Positions 1 to 6,514 are shown, counted from the first letter of the stretch. The stretch: 13,906 nucleotides of DNA from UBA7803 sp041686955 (GCA_041686955.1 JAWLCV010000093.1:1-13906), one strand, 5' to 3'. The notes: a model not told the origin generated them from the sequence alone. Numbers and translations are program-made.

Positions 1-335
1 TGATGTTCCTGCACTTCAACGACCTGAAGGCAGACCTGCCCGGCCAGGTGCGACGCCTGGCCGACTTCGTCGGCGTCGGGCTCACGGACGACGAAGTGGA
101 TCGGATCGTCACAGCCAGCTCCATCGAGGCCATGCGCCAGCAGGCCATCGATGCCGGCGACCCACTCGCCGGATTCTTCCGTGACGGCGCCCGCGGCTTC
201 TTCTACCAGGGCACGAACCAGCGCTGGCGCGATGTGCTGAGCGGCGAGGAGCTCGAGCTCTACGAAGCCGCCAAGGCGCGGGTCCTGTCGCCCGACTGCG
301 CCGGATGGTTGGAGCGGGGCGGCCCGGTGTCGTGA
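1..335 (+). CDS. Sulfotransferase, C-terminal part (5' end outside window)
   Basis: The 110 visible residues match the C-terminal part of PAPS-dependent sulfotransferases (Sulfotransf_1 type), which move a sulfuryl group from PAPS to a hydroxyl or amine of a small molecule in the cytoplasm. Seen: a strand-helix block FLHFNDLKADLPGQVRRLA, equivalent to the LxxYEDLKxDP segment of the family; a helix ending in SSIEAMR; then GFFYQGTNQRW at the place where the family has its PAPS-contacting RKG loop; and the tail LSPDCAGWLERG. The first ATG (base 3) lies inside the conserved fold, so it is an internal Met and the real start is left of the window; the PAPS-binding GTTW motif must be there. It is only distantly similar to the complete sulfotransferase at 2601-3500, so the two are not a recent duplication. 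The gene ends 55 nt before the convergent AraC-type gene. The family is fairly certain, the substrate unknown. Confidence 0.85.
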   Translation, partial: MFLHFNDLKADLPGQVRRLADFVGVGLTDDEVDRIVTASSIEAMRQQAIDAGDPLAGFFRDGARGFFYQGTNQRWRDVLSGEELELYEAAKARVLSPDCAGWLERGGPVS

Positions 336-350
336 CCCCGGCGGGGGGGA

Positions 351-390
351 TTCTCGGCGAACCCGCGACAAACGTGACCGTTCTCGGCGA
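351..390. repeat. Pair of 10-bp direct repeats between convergent genes
   Basis: The 10-mer TTCTCGGCGA occurs at 351-360 and again at 381-390, exactly 30 bp apart, in the short gap between the sulfotransferase stop and the stop of the regulator gene (which begins at 391). A small GC hairpin (CCCC 336-339 with GGGG 344-347) lies just to the left but has no T-tract. Function unknown; it may be chance. Confidence 0.3.
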
Positions 391-1410
391 TCAGGTCGTC
401 TGCGCCTGCAGCGCCCGTCGCAGGCCACCGAAGCGCTTGCGGTACTGGGCCGGGGTCATCCCGACCCGGCGGCGGAACAGGCGTCCGAAGAAGCTCGCGT
501 CCTCGTAGCCCACGGCCTCGGCGATGGCCTCCACCGGCTCGCGGCCGGTTTCCAGCATGTGCTTGGCTTCCTCGAGCCGCAGGGTGTGGACGTACTCCAT
601 GGGCGCCATGCCGGTGGCCTGCTTGAAGCGCCGGTTGAAGCTGCGCTCCGAAAGGCCCGAACGCTGGATCATCGCCTGCACCGGCGCTGCGGTCTCGTAG
701 TTGCGCGCAATCCAGCCCTGGCAGTCGCCGATGACGCCGTCGCCGCGCTGGCGGCCGCCGGTGAGCCGGGCGAACGGGCGCTGGCCGAACTCGTGCCAGT
801 CGATGAGCAACAGCCGCGCCACCTGCATGGCCTCGTCCACCGAGGCGAAGCGCGCGACCAGGTAAAGGGCCAGGTCGTGCCAACTCGTGCCGCCGCCGGC
901 CATGACGATGCGGCCGCCGTCGGTCTGTACCAGGGCGCGGTCTCTGTGCACGCGCACGCCCGGATAGCATGCCAGTCGGTCGCAGTAGAGCCAGTGGGTG
1001 GTGGCGTCCCGGCCCTGGAGCAGGCCGGCCTCGGCGAGCAACACGGCGCCGGAGCATACGGTCACGAGGGTGGTGTCCGCCGCGTAGCAGCGGTGCAGCC
1101 AGGCCACCTCGGTATCGAAGCGGCCTTCCAGGGGCTCGTCCGGAGCGAACGCCACCTCGGGGATGCAGACGATGTCGGGCGGGTCGCCGAGCGCCGCGTC
1201 GGGGTTGAGCCAGATGCCGTTGTTCACGCGCATGGGTTCGGCGCGGGCCGACACCACCCGGGGCTCGAACACCGGCTCGGCCTCCCGGCCTTCCACCAGC
1301 ATGCGCCAGTCCCGGCCGGCACAGGCGAAGACGTCGAGCATGCCGTAGAGCACCGAGGCCGACACCTCGGGCACGGCCAGCAGGTCCACCGTCACTTTGC
1401 GTCGGAGCAT
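391..1410 (-). CDS. GlxA-family AraC-type transcriptional regulator with DJ-1/PfpI domain
   Basis: A 339-residue one-component transcription factor, normal length for GlxA/FtrA-like regulators. Residues about 5-175 form a DJ-1/PfpI-type sensor domain: strand VTVDLLAVPEVSAS with Glu15, DIVCIPE around 79-85, and a nucleophile-elbow-like VCSGA with Cys119 followed by AEAGLLQGRDATTHW, the hallmark of this family. Residues about 215-330 are the double helix-turn-helix AraC domain (SGLSERSFNRRFKQATGM and EAIAEAVGYEDASFFGRLFRR, then GMTPAQYRKRF). Members bind DNA near their own gene and activate or repress neighbours in response to a small metabolite. It is divergent from the methyltransferase at 1506 with 95 nt between them, so that gene is the obvious candidate target (inference). 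The start is the first ATG giving the full domain; no clear Shine-Dalgarno precedes it, so the start is less sure than the family. The effector cannot be deduced. Confidence 0.92.
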   Translation of the reverse strand: MLRRKVTVDLLAVPEVSASVLYGMLDVFACAGRDWRMLVEGREAEPVFEPRVVSARAEPMRVNNGIWLNPDAALGDPPDIVCIPEVAFAPDEPLEGRFDTEVAWLHRCYAADTTLVTVCSGAVLLAEAGLLQGRDATTHWLYCDRLACYPGVRVHRDRALVQTDGGRIVMAGGGTSWHDLALYLVARFASVDEAMQVARLLLIDWHEFGQRPFARLTGGRQRGDGVIGDCQGWIARNYETAAPVQAMIQRSGLSERSFNRRFKQATGMAPMEYVHTLRLEEAKHMLETGREPVEAIAEAVGYEDASFFGRLFRRRVGMTPAQYRKRFGGLRRALQAQTT

Positions 1411-1505
1411 GGCAGAAATGAACGGATCGTGTCGGGATCGACCTTATCGCGATCGCCCGGCGAGGGGTAGTTTACGCGCCTCTCGGAACCACACGGAGAT
1501 CACCA
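1411..1505. promoter_or_regulatory. Divergent intergenic region, candidate operator of the GlxA-like regulator
   Basis: This 95-nt gap separates the regulator (minus) from the methyltransferase (plus) and must hold both promoters. Overlapping palindromes ATCGCGAT (1446-1453) and GCGATCGC (1449-1456) sit near the middle. A weak sigma70-like pair for the methyltransferase is TTATCG (1444-1449) and TAGTTT (1468-1473), 18 bp apart, so the palindrome would overlap the -35. The methyltransferase Shine-Dalgarno is GGAG, 8 nt before its ATG. Assignment of promoter and operator is inference. Confidence 0.25.
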
Positions 1506-2597
1506 ATGAGCACCATCGCGAGCGCGATCGCGCAGCCCGACGCCGCCGCCATGGAGGCGTTCGAGGCGCGTATCACCCGTGCCCTCAACGAGGCCGGCAT
1601 GCTGCTGATGACCTCCATCGGCCATCGCACCGGACTCTTCGACAGCCTGGCCGACGGCGCGCCGGTCTCCAGCATCGCCCTCGCCGAGCGTACGGGCCTC
1701 GACGAGCGTTACCTGCGCGAGTGGCTCGGCGCCATGACCGCCGCCGGCATCGTCGACCTGGATCCCGGTGCCGGCACCTACCGGCTGCCGGCCGAGCATG
1801 CGGCTCTGCTGTCGAGCCGGGGTGACGTCAACATGGCGGTGTACGCGCAGTACATCGCGCAGCTCGCCCAGGTCGAGGAAGACATCGTGCGCTGCTTTCG
1901 CGAGGGCGGCGGGGTGCCCTACGAGCGCTATCACCGGTTTCACGAGGTCATGGCCGAGGACAGCGGCCAGACCGTGGTGCCGGCCCTCTTCGATGCCATC
2001 CTGCCCCTGGTGCCGGAGCTCGTGACGAGGCTGACCTCGGGCATCCGGGTGCTCGATGCCGGCTGCGGCCGCGGCAAGGCACTGCTCACCATGGCCGCGC
2101 GATTCCCCCGGAGCGACTTCGTCGGCTATGACCTCTCGGAAGAAGCAGTGGCCTTCGGGCAGGCACTGGCGGCGGAGCGAGGACTCACCAACGTGCGCTT
2201 CGAGGCGCGGGATCTGAGCGACTACGACGAGACCGCCGAGCCCGAGGCGTTCGACTTCGTCACCACGTTCGACGCCATCCACGATCAGGCGAAGCCGCTC
2301 GCGCTGCTGCGTGGCATCCGCCGGTCGCTCGCGCCCGGCGGTGTCTACCTGGCTCAGGACATCCACGGCAGCAGCCACCACCACCTGGATCGCGAGCATC
2401 CCATGGGCGCGTTCCTGTACGCCGTCTCCACCATGCACTGCATGACCGTGTCGCTGGCTCAGGGCGGCGAGGGGCTCGGCACCATGTGGGGCCGGGAGAA
2501 GGCGCGGGAGTACTTCGATCGCGCCGGTTTCGGCAGCATCGAGGTGCATCAGCTGCCCCACGATGTGCAGAACGACTACTGGGTGCTGCGGCCTTAG
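1506..2597 (+). CDS. Class I SAM-dependent methyltransferase with N-terminal winged-helix domain (Rv2258c-like)
   Basis: A 363-residue protein of the Rv2258c-like group. Residues about 20-110 form a winged-helix dimerisation domain: GMLLMTSIGHRTGLFDSLAD, SIALAERTGLDERYLREWLG and a wing ending GTYRLPAEHAALL, as in O-methyltransferases whose N-terminal domain helps shape the substrate pocket. The Rossmann-fold catalytic domain starts with SAM motif I VLDAGCGRG (182-190), followed by an acidic strand end FVGYDLSEEAV, motif FDFVTTFDAIHD and the RSLAPGGVYLAQDI post-motif. It probably methylates an O or N atom of a small molecule; the acceptor is unknown. The ATG at 1506 has GGAG 8 nt upstream. The gene is divergent from the regulator and convergent with the second sulfotransferase, with only 3 nt between their stop codons. 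A role in a shared tailoring pathway with the sulfotransferases and the LLM oxidoreductase is inference. Confidence 0.9.
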   Translation: MSTIASAIAQPDAAAMEAFEARITRALNEAGMLLMTSIGHRTGLFDSLADGAPVSSIALAERTGLDERYLREWLGAMTAAGIVDLDPGAGTYRLPAEHAALLSSRGDVNMAVYAQYIAQLAQVEEDIVRCFREGGGVPYERYHRFHEVMAEDSGQTVVPALFDAILPLVPELVTRLTSGIRVLDAGCGRGKALLTMAARFPRSDFVGYDLSEEAVAFGQALAAERGLTNVRFEARDLSDYDETAEPEAFDFVTTFDAIHDQAKPLALLRGIRRSLAPGGVYLAQDIHGSSHHHLDREHPMGAFLYAVSTMHCMTVSLAQGGEGLGTMWGREKAREYFDRAGFGSIEVHQLPHDVQNDYWVLRP

Positions 2598-2600
2598 CGG

Positions 2601-3500
2601 TCAGTCGCCGCGCATCAGCGCCGCCTCCAGCGCCGCGTAGTCCGGGTAGCCGAAGCGCGCGGTGATGTGCTCCGCCCAGAGCGCGTCCATCTCGGCGGCC
2701 AGGTCTTCGGTGAGCTCGGTGCGGTGGGAGCCCACCTTGCCCACGCGCACCTTGGCCGAGTCGCTGCCCGGCGGCAGGCCGCAGCGGCGCTCGCTCAGGG
2801 TGCGCATGCCGAGGTCGTCGAACTTGTCCTTGTGCGCCAGCATGAACTCGAGCGACGAATGGCGCAGGGTGAGATCGAGCAGCGCGTCGTCGAGGGCAAT
2901 GCCGCTGTGGGCGGCGACCTGGCGGACCGTGTCCACGGGATCGCGCTGCATGTGCTCGTAGGAGAGCAGGAGCACCGCCGGGTCGTGGCGCACCCCCCAC
3001 CAGGAGGCCAGGTGCGCCCAGAAGGAGGTTCTCGCGGAGGGCTGCATGTATCCTTCCCGCGCGAACTCGGCGAGAGTGACGGTGCCGGGCTCGATGAACC
3101 AACCCTCCATGAAGCGGAACGCCGACACCAGCGCGTCCTTCGGATCCCGGATGGAGACGATGTAGCGGCCGCCCTTCGGCACCGCGTCCCAGCCGAGATG
3201 GCTCTTGAACCCCCGCGGGTTCGCCTTCTGCTCGGCGTCCAGGTCGTGGCCCAGCGCCGCAGCGGTCTCGATCCAGGGCACCACGGCCGAGATGTCGTCG
3301 AAGTCGGTATCACCCCGGGTGCGCAGGGTGTGGAAGATCTGCTGCAGCCAGGTGGTCCCGCACTTGCCGAAGGGCGCGATGATCACGTCGCTCGGCCGCG
3401 GCCGGAACGCGAGGCCGCGGCCGATCTCCTCGGAATGCAGCATGCGGGCCTGCAGGGCGCGCATCTCCGCCATGGTGGTGGCGCGGGGGGTGTACGACAC
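2601..3500 (-). CDS. PAPS-dependent sulfotransferase
   Basis: A 299-residue cytosolic-type sulfotransferase. Seen: the 5'-phosphosulfate loop KCGTTW (46-51, where Lys contacts the leaving sulfuryl group), the catalytic-His region FKSHLGW (His at the place of KTHLP in eukaryotic SULTs), the 3'-phosphate motif SIRDPKDALVSAFRFMEGW, and the C-terminal PAPS loop RVGKVGSHRTEL (family RKGxxGDW). All key positions are present, so it should be active; the acceptor is unknown. Start choice: a GTG at 3500 lies 2 nt after the stop of the LLM oxidoreductase gene and has GGAA 8 nt upstream. It keeps the N-terminal SYTPRATT segment, which I believe is conserved in relatives; the ATG at 3473 would drop it and has no ribosome site, and an ATG at 3545 would force a 43-nt overlap. 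The spacing implies an operon with, and translational coupling to, the oxidoreductase. Confidence 0.88.
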   Translation of the reverse strand: MSYTPRATTMAEMRALQARMLHSEEIGRGLAFRPRPSDVIIAPFGKCGTTWLQQIFHTLRTRGDTDFDDISAVVPWIETAAALGHDLDAEQKANPRGFKSHLGWDAVPKGGRYIVSIRDPKDALVSAFRFMEGWFIEPGTVTLAEFAREGYMQPSARTSFWAHLASWWGVRHDPAVLLLSYEHMQRDPVDTVRQVAAHSGIALDDALLDLTLRHSSLEFMLAHKDKFDDLGMRTLSERRCGLPPGSDSAKVRVGKVGSHRTELTEDLAAEMDALWAEHITARFGYPDYAALEAALMRGD

Positions 3501-3512
3501 GATCAGCGTTCC
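3501..3512 (-). promoter_or_regulatory. Ribosome binding site and coupled stop/start for the sulfotransferase
   Basis: On the minus strand GGAA (3512-3509) lies inside the last codons of the upstream oxidoreductase gene, 8 nt before GTG at 3500; the upstream stop TGA (3505-3503) sits between them. This arrangement supports the GTG start and reinitiation by ribosomes finishing the upstream gene. Confidence 0.45.
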
Positions 3513-4342
3513 AGCAGCGGCTGATAGCGGTCCAGCACCTTCCACACCTCGTCACGCCCGGCCGGCGGCAAGGGCAGAATGGCCCGGCTGATCCTCGCCT
3601 GCCGATAACGCTCGAGGGTGCCGGCATCCGGGCGGGCGCCGAACACGCTGACGCTCAGGGTGTCCATGGCGCGGCCGTGCTGCTCCGCCACGCGCGCGAG
3701 CCGCTGCATGCTCGCCGCCGCGTCGAAGCCGCCGCGCGCTCGCGGCAGCCAGCCATCGCAGTAGCGCACCACCCGCCGCAGCGTGTGGTCCGACTCGCCG
3801 CCGAGCAGGATCGGCGGGTACGGCTGCTGTGCCGGCTTCGGGTAGGCGAGGCTCTCGGAGAACCGCACGAACTTGCCGTCGAAGCCCGCCGCGTCCTCGG
3901 TCCACAGCCGCTGCATCGCCCGCACCTGTTCCTCCATGCGCTGAAACCGGGTGCGGTAGTCGGTGCCGTGATGCGCCATCTCCTCCTTGTTCCAGCCGCC
4001 GCCGATGCCGAAGACGAAGCGACCGCCGGAGAGGCGATCGAGGCTCGCCACCAGCTTGGCGGTGACCAGGGTGTCCCGCTGCGGCAGCAGGCAGATGCCC
4101 GTGCCGACCTTCAGGGTGGTGGTGGCCCGGGCGGCGAAGGAGAGCGCCACGAACGGGTCGTAGGTGTGCGAGTACTCCTGCGGAAGCTCCCCGCCGCCGG
4201 GCCACGGCGTCTCCCGGGAGGTGGGAATGTGGGTGTGCTCCGGCACGAACAGCGACTCGTAGCCGCGCCGTTCGAGCTCCGCCGCCAGCTCGTCGGGACG
4301 CACGGCGTAGTCGGTGGCGAAGATCAGGGCGCCGATGTGCAT
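3503..4342 (-). CDS. LLM-class (luciferase-like) oxidoreductase, TIGR03619 type
   Basis: A 279-residue TIM-barrel flavin/F420 oxidoreductase of the bacterial-luciferase superfamily, annotated in databases as TIGR03619 F420-dependent LLM oxidoreductase. Seen: N-terminal strand HIGALIFATDYAVRPDELA, then LFVPEHTHIPTSRETPWPGG, the core KVGTGICLLPQRDTLVTAK, the LLM signature LSGGRFVFGIGGGWNKEE (104-121) and PPILLGGESDHTLRR, which together line the cofactor pocket. The reaction is a two-electron reduction or a monooxygenation; the substrate is unknown, and FMN rather than F420 is possible. The ATG at 4342 has GAGG 6 nt upstream and a candidate promoter about 30 nt before it. The frame stays open far upstream, antisense through pyruvate kinase, but that part is a shadow and the family N-terminus begins at this Met. 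First gene of a two-gene operon with the sulfotransferase. Confidence 0.9.
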   Translation of the reverse strand: MHIGALIFATDYAVRPDELAAELERRGYESLFVPEHTHIPTSRETPWPGGGELPQEYSHTYDPFVALSFAARATTTLKVGTGICLLPQRDTLVTAKLVASLDRLSGGRFVFGIGGGWNKEEMAHHGTDYRTRFQRMEEQVRAMQRLWTEDAAGFDGKFVRFSESLAYPKPAQQPYPPILLGGESDHTLRRVVRYCDGWLPRARGGFDAAASMQRLARVAEQHGRAMDTLSVSVFGARPDAGTLERYRQARISRAILPLPPAGRDEVWKVLDRYQPLLER

Positions 4343-4378
4343 GGGGTGCCTCGGTATCGTCGGGAGCGGGTCGTTGAG

Positions 4379-4407
4379 AGCATACTGGAGCCCGCGGGAT
4401 GCGTCAG
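4379..4407 (-). promoter_or_regulatory. Candidate sigma70 promoter of the LLM oxidoreductase-sulfotransferase operon
   Basis: Read on the minus strand, CTGACG (4407-4402) and TATGCT (4384-4379) are separated by exactly 17 nt, matching TTGACA and TATAAT at 4 of 6 positions each. The predicted start near 4372 would give a leader of about 30 nt to the ATG at 4342. The same -10 box, preceded by G, recurs before two other minus-strand genes in the window. Confidence 0.45.
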
Positions 4408-4459
4408 CCCGAGCGGCCGCGCGCCGACGGCGTACGAGCATCCGAATCACACCCAGCGC

Positions 4460-4474
4460 AAGGAAGTAGCCGTG
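4460..4474 (+). promoter_or_regulatory. Ribosome binding site and GTG start of pyruvate kinase
   Basis: AAGGA (4460-4464) lies 7 nt before GTG (4472-4474). No ATG in frame fits the family N-terminus, and KIVATLGPAS follows within a few codons as in all bacterial pyruvate kinases, so this site decides the start. I see no convincing -35/-10 pair for this gene in 4343-4459. Confidence 0.6.
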
Positions 4475-5902
4475 GTTCGAAACACCAAGATCGTCGCCAC
4501 CCTGGGCCCCGCCAGTGACGGGCAGATCGAGCGCCTGGTGTCGGAAGGGGTGGCGGTCTTCCGCCTCAACTTCTCCCACGGAAGCCACCAGGAGCACGGC
4601 GAGCGGGTGCAGCGGATCCGCGCCGCGGCGTCCCACCTCGGCACGTTCGTGGCGGTCATGGCCGACCTGCAGGGCCCGAAGATCCGCATTCGCGGATTCC
4701 AGGGCACGGACGCCGTGGAGCTCACCCAGGGCGCGCCGTTCACCATCGATTGCACCCTCGGTGAACGGGAGGGGACGTCCGAGCGGGTGGGCACAAGCTA
4801 TCAGACCCTGGCGGACGAGGTGGAGCCGGGCGATGTGCTGGTGCTGGGAGACGGGCTCCTCGAGCTGGAGGTGACGGCGGTGGAGGGGCGCCAGGTTCAC
4901 TGCCGCGTGCTCACGGGCGGCACGCTCGGATCGGGGAAAGGCATCAACAAGCGTGGCGGCGGCCTTTCCGCCAAGGCGCTGACCGAGAAGGATCGCGAAG
5001 ACCTGGCGTTCGCCTGCGAGCAGGACGTGGATTACATCGCCGTCTCCTTCCCCGCCTCCGCCGACGACATGAACCAGGCCCGGCAGCTCATCGCCAGCCA
5101 CGGCGCCAACTGCGGGCTGGTGGCCAAGCTGGAGCGGGCCGAGGCGGTCACCAACCCGAAGGTGCTCGATGCCATCATCATGGCCTCGGACGCGGTGATG
5201 GTGGCGCGTGGCGACTTGGGCGTGGAGGTGGGCGACGCGCCGCTCATGGGCCTGCAGAAGCTCATCATCAACCGGGCACGGGCCCTGAATCGCGCCGTCA
5301 TCACCGCGACCCAGATGATGGAGTCCATGATCACCAACGCCCGGCCCACCCGGGCCGAGGTCATGGACGTGGCCAACGCGGTGGTGGACGGCACCGATGC
5401 GGTGATGCTCTCGGCGGAGACCGCCGTGGGCCGCTACCCGGTGGCGACGGTGGCGGCCATGGCGCGCATCATCGAAGGCGCCGAAGCGACGGCCCAGTAC
5501 ACCAACGCGCCCATCGACGGCTTTCGCGGCTCCGCCATCGACGAGTCGGTGGCCATGGCCGCCATGACCGTGGCCAACACCCTGACCGGGGTGCGCGCGG
5601 TGGCCTGCCTCACCGCCAGCGGCAACACGCCCAAGCTCATGTCGCGCCGCCGCTCGCGGATGCCCATCTACGCGCTGGCCAACGACCACCGCACCCTCGC
5701 CCGGGTGGCGCTGTTCCGCGGCGTGCATCCCGCGTTCTTCGAAACCTACGACGCCGACTACGCCCGGGTGGACCAGGCGGCGGTGGACTGGCTGAAGCAC
5801 GCGGGCGTGGTCACCACCGGGGACCGGGTGATCGTCGCCAAGGGCGACCGCCGGCACCTGCCTGGCGGCACCAACACCCTGAAGGTGCTGGAGGTGTCCT
5901 GA
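4472..5902 (+). CDS. pyk: Pyruvate kinase
   Basis: A 476-residue pyruvate kinase (phosphoenolpyruvate + ADP to pyruvate + ATP, last step of glycolysis, cytoplasm), of the usual bacterial length. Domain order: A domain start KIVATLGPAS; phosphate and cation-site segment FRLNFSHG (Arg31, Asn33, Ser35, His36); ADLQGPKIRIRG (Asp65-Lys70) leading into the B lid domain; GINKRGGGLSAKALTEKD returning to the barrel; catalytic Lys219 in VAKLERAEAV; metal-site MVARGDLGVE with Asp248; ATQMMESM and PTRAEVMDVANAVVDGTDAVMLSAETA; and a C-terminal regulatory domain with CLTASGNTPKLMSRRRSRMPIYAL. The set DLQGPKIRI puts Lys at the position of rabbit Glu117, a substitution linked to K+-independent catalysis. It is not next to other glycolytic genes: divergent from the LLM operon and convergent with the DUF6151 gene, 9 nt apart. 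Whether it corresponds to PykA or PykF of E. coli cannot be settled by eye. Confidence 0.97.
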   Translation: MVRNTKIVATLGPASDGQIERLVSEGVAVFRLNFSHGSHQEHGERVQRIRAAASHLGTFVAVMADLQGPKIRIRGFQGTDAVELTQGAPFTIDCTLGEREGTSERVGTSYQTLADEVEPGDVLVLGDGLLELEVTAVEGRQVHCRVLTGGTLGSGKGINKRGGGLSAKALTEKDREDLAFACEQDVDYIAVSFPASADDMNQARQLIASHGANCGLVAKLERAEAVTNPKVLDAIIMASDAVMVARGDLGVEVGDAPLMGLQKLIINRARALNRAVITATQMMESMITNARPTRAEVMDVANAVVDGTDAVMLSAETAVGRYPVATVAAMARIIEGAEATAQYTNAPIDGFRGSAIDESVAMAAMTVANTLTGVRAVACLTASGNTPKLMSRRRSRMPIYALANDHRTLARVALFRGVHPAFFETYDADYARVDQAAVDWLKHAGVVTTGDRVIVAKGDRRHLPGGTNTLKVLEVS

Positions 5903-5916
5903 CTGCCGCGGTCAGG
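5898..5916. terminator. Small inverted repeat spanning both stop codons of a convergent pair
   Basis: CCTGAC (5898-5903) and GTCAGG (5911-5916) form a perfect 6-bp stem with a 7-nt loop. The TGA of pyruvate kinase (5900-5902) and the TGA of the DUF6151 gene (complement of 5912-5914) lie symmetrically in the two arms. It could act as a short bidirectional hairpin, but there is no T-tract on either side, so intrinsic termination is doubtful. Confidence 0.25.
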
Positions 5917-6484
5917 GTCCGCGGGGCGCCAGAACCGGCGCCGCCAGCGGATTCCCCCGGTCATCGAAGAAGGGGGTGACTCTGTAGCCGCCGCCGAGCC
6001 GCGCCGCGGCCACGTGCCAGAGCAACGCGGCAGCCGTCGGAATCGGAAACTGCCGCGTCGGCTTGGGCTCGCCTTTGGCGAACCCGGTGAACACGCGCAT
6101 CCGCGGCGGTCCGAACGACGCCTCCAGCGCCTCCGCGCCGCCGAGACAACTGTGCAGCAGCCCCACGAAGGCAAGCTTCGGGTTGGCCGGCGTGTTGCCG
6201 ATGGGCGCGTTGCAGCAGGCGGCGTACCAGCGCAACGGCCCCTTGGGGGTCACCCGAACGCAGGCGAGGTGCTCCCGGCCCTGGCTGAAGGTGACGAACC
6301 GCGGCCCCGTCTGGACGATGTCCGACCCGCCCCGCGCGTCCAGAACCTCGTCGGCGCGACCGAGATACTCGGCAAACGCCTGGCAGTCGTCGCAGTAGCA
6401 GATCACGCGGTTCGCCCAGGCGGCCCCGTCCAGGGTTCCCGCCAGGGCGCCGCAGGTGCAGCGAACGGGATGAGGGTCAGGCAT
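5912..6484 (-). CDS. DUF6151 family protein, GFA-like zinc fold
   Basis: A 190-residue protein of the DUF6151 family, whose function is not established. It resembles the Gfa/CENP-V zinc-binding fold: CTC (Cys9, Cys11) near the N-terminus, CYCDDCQAFAEYL (Cys29, Cys31, Cys34) and ACCNAPIGN (Cys90, Cys91) supply enough cysteines for one or two zinc ions. The spacing C-x-C ... C-x-C-x2-C and the later cysteine are the same layout as in glutathione-dependent formaldehyde-activating-like proteins, but the second half (FVGLLHSCLGG, FGPPRMRVFTGFAKGEP) is specific to DUF6151. Cytoplasmic, no signal peptide. ATG at 6484 has GGGAG about 10 nt upstream. It is divergent from the MBL-fold hydrolase, with 126 nt between them; both are metal-dependent folds, but a joint role is only a guess. 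Confidence 0.85.
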   Translation of the reverse strand: MPDPHPVRCTCGALAGTLDGAAWANRVICYCDDCQAFAEYLGRADEVLDARGGSDIVQTGPRFVTFSQGREHLACVRVTPKGPLRWYAACCNAPIGNTPANPKLAFVGLLHSCLGGAEALEASFGPPRMRVFTGFAKGEPKPTRQFPIPTAAALLWHVAAARLGGGYRVTPFFDDRGNPLAAPVLAPRGP

Positions 6485-6514
6485 GGCACTGGTCTCCCTC
6501 GGTCACGAGTCGAC

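Noticed and set aside
1446..1531. Two GCGATCGC octamers (1449-1456 and 1524-1531) as a cyanobacterial HIP1-like repeat
   Set aside because: Only two copies, one inside coding sequence; such octamers are expected by chance in GC-rich DNA and nothing else suggests a cyanobacterium.
1500..2561. 353-residue minus-strand ORF opposite the first methyltransferase
   Set aside because: Antisense shadow; the plus-strand protein has clear SAM motifs and a ribosome site.
2588..2611. GCGGC/GCCGC stem spanning the methyltransferase and sulfotransferase stop codons as a terminator
   Set aside because: Only 5 bp with a 14-nt loop and no T-tract; not distinguishable from chance.
3677..4471. N-terminal extension of pyruvate kinase antisense over the LLM gene
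   Set aside because: Pyruvate kinases begin just before KIVATLGPAS; the GTG at 4472 has a good ribosome site and gives the normal length.
4343..5857. Open minus-strand frame continuing the LLM gene upstream, antisense to pyruvate kinase, giving a 784-residue protein
   Set aside because: The upstream part is His/Gly/Arg-rich antisense shadow with no family resemblance; the family N-terminus, ribosome site and promoter all point to the ATG at 4342.
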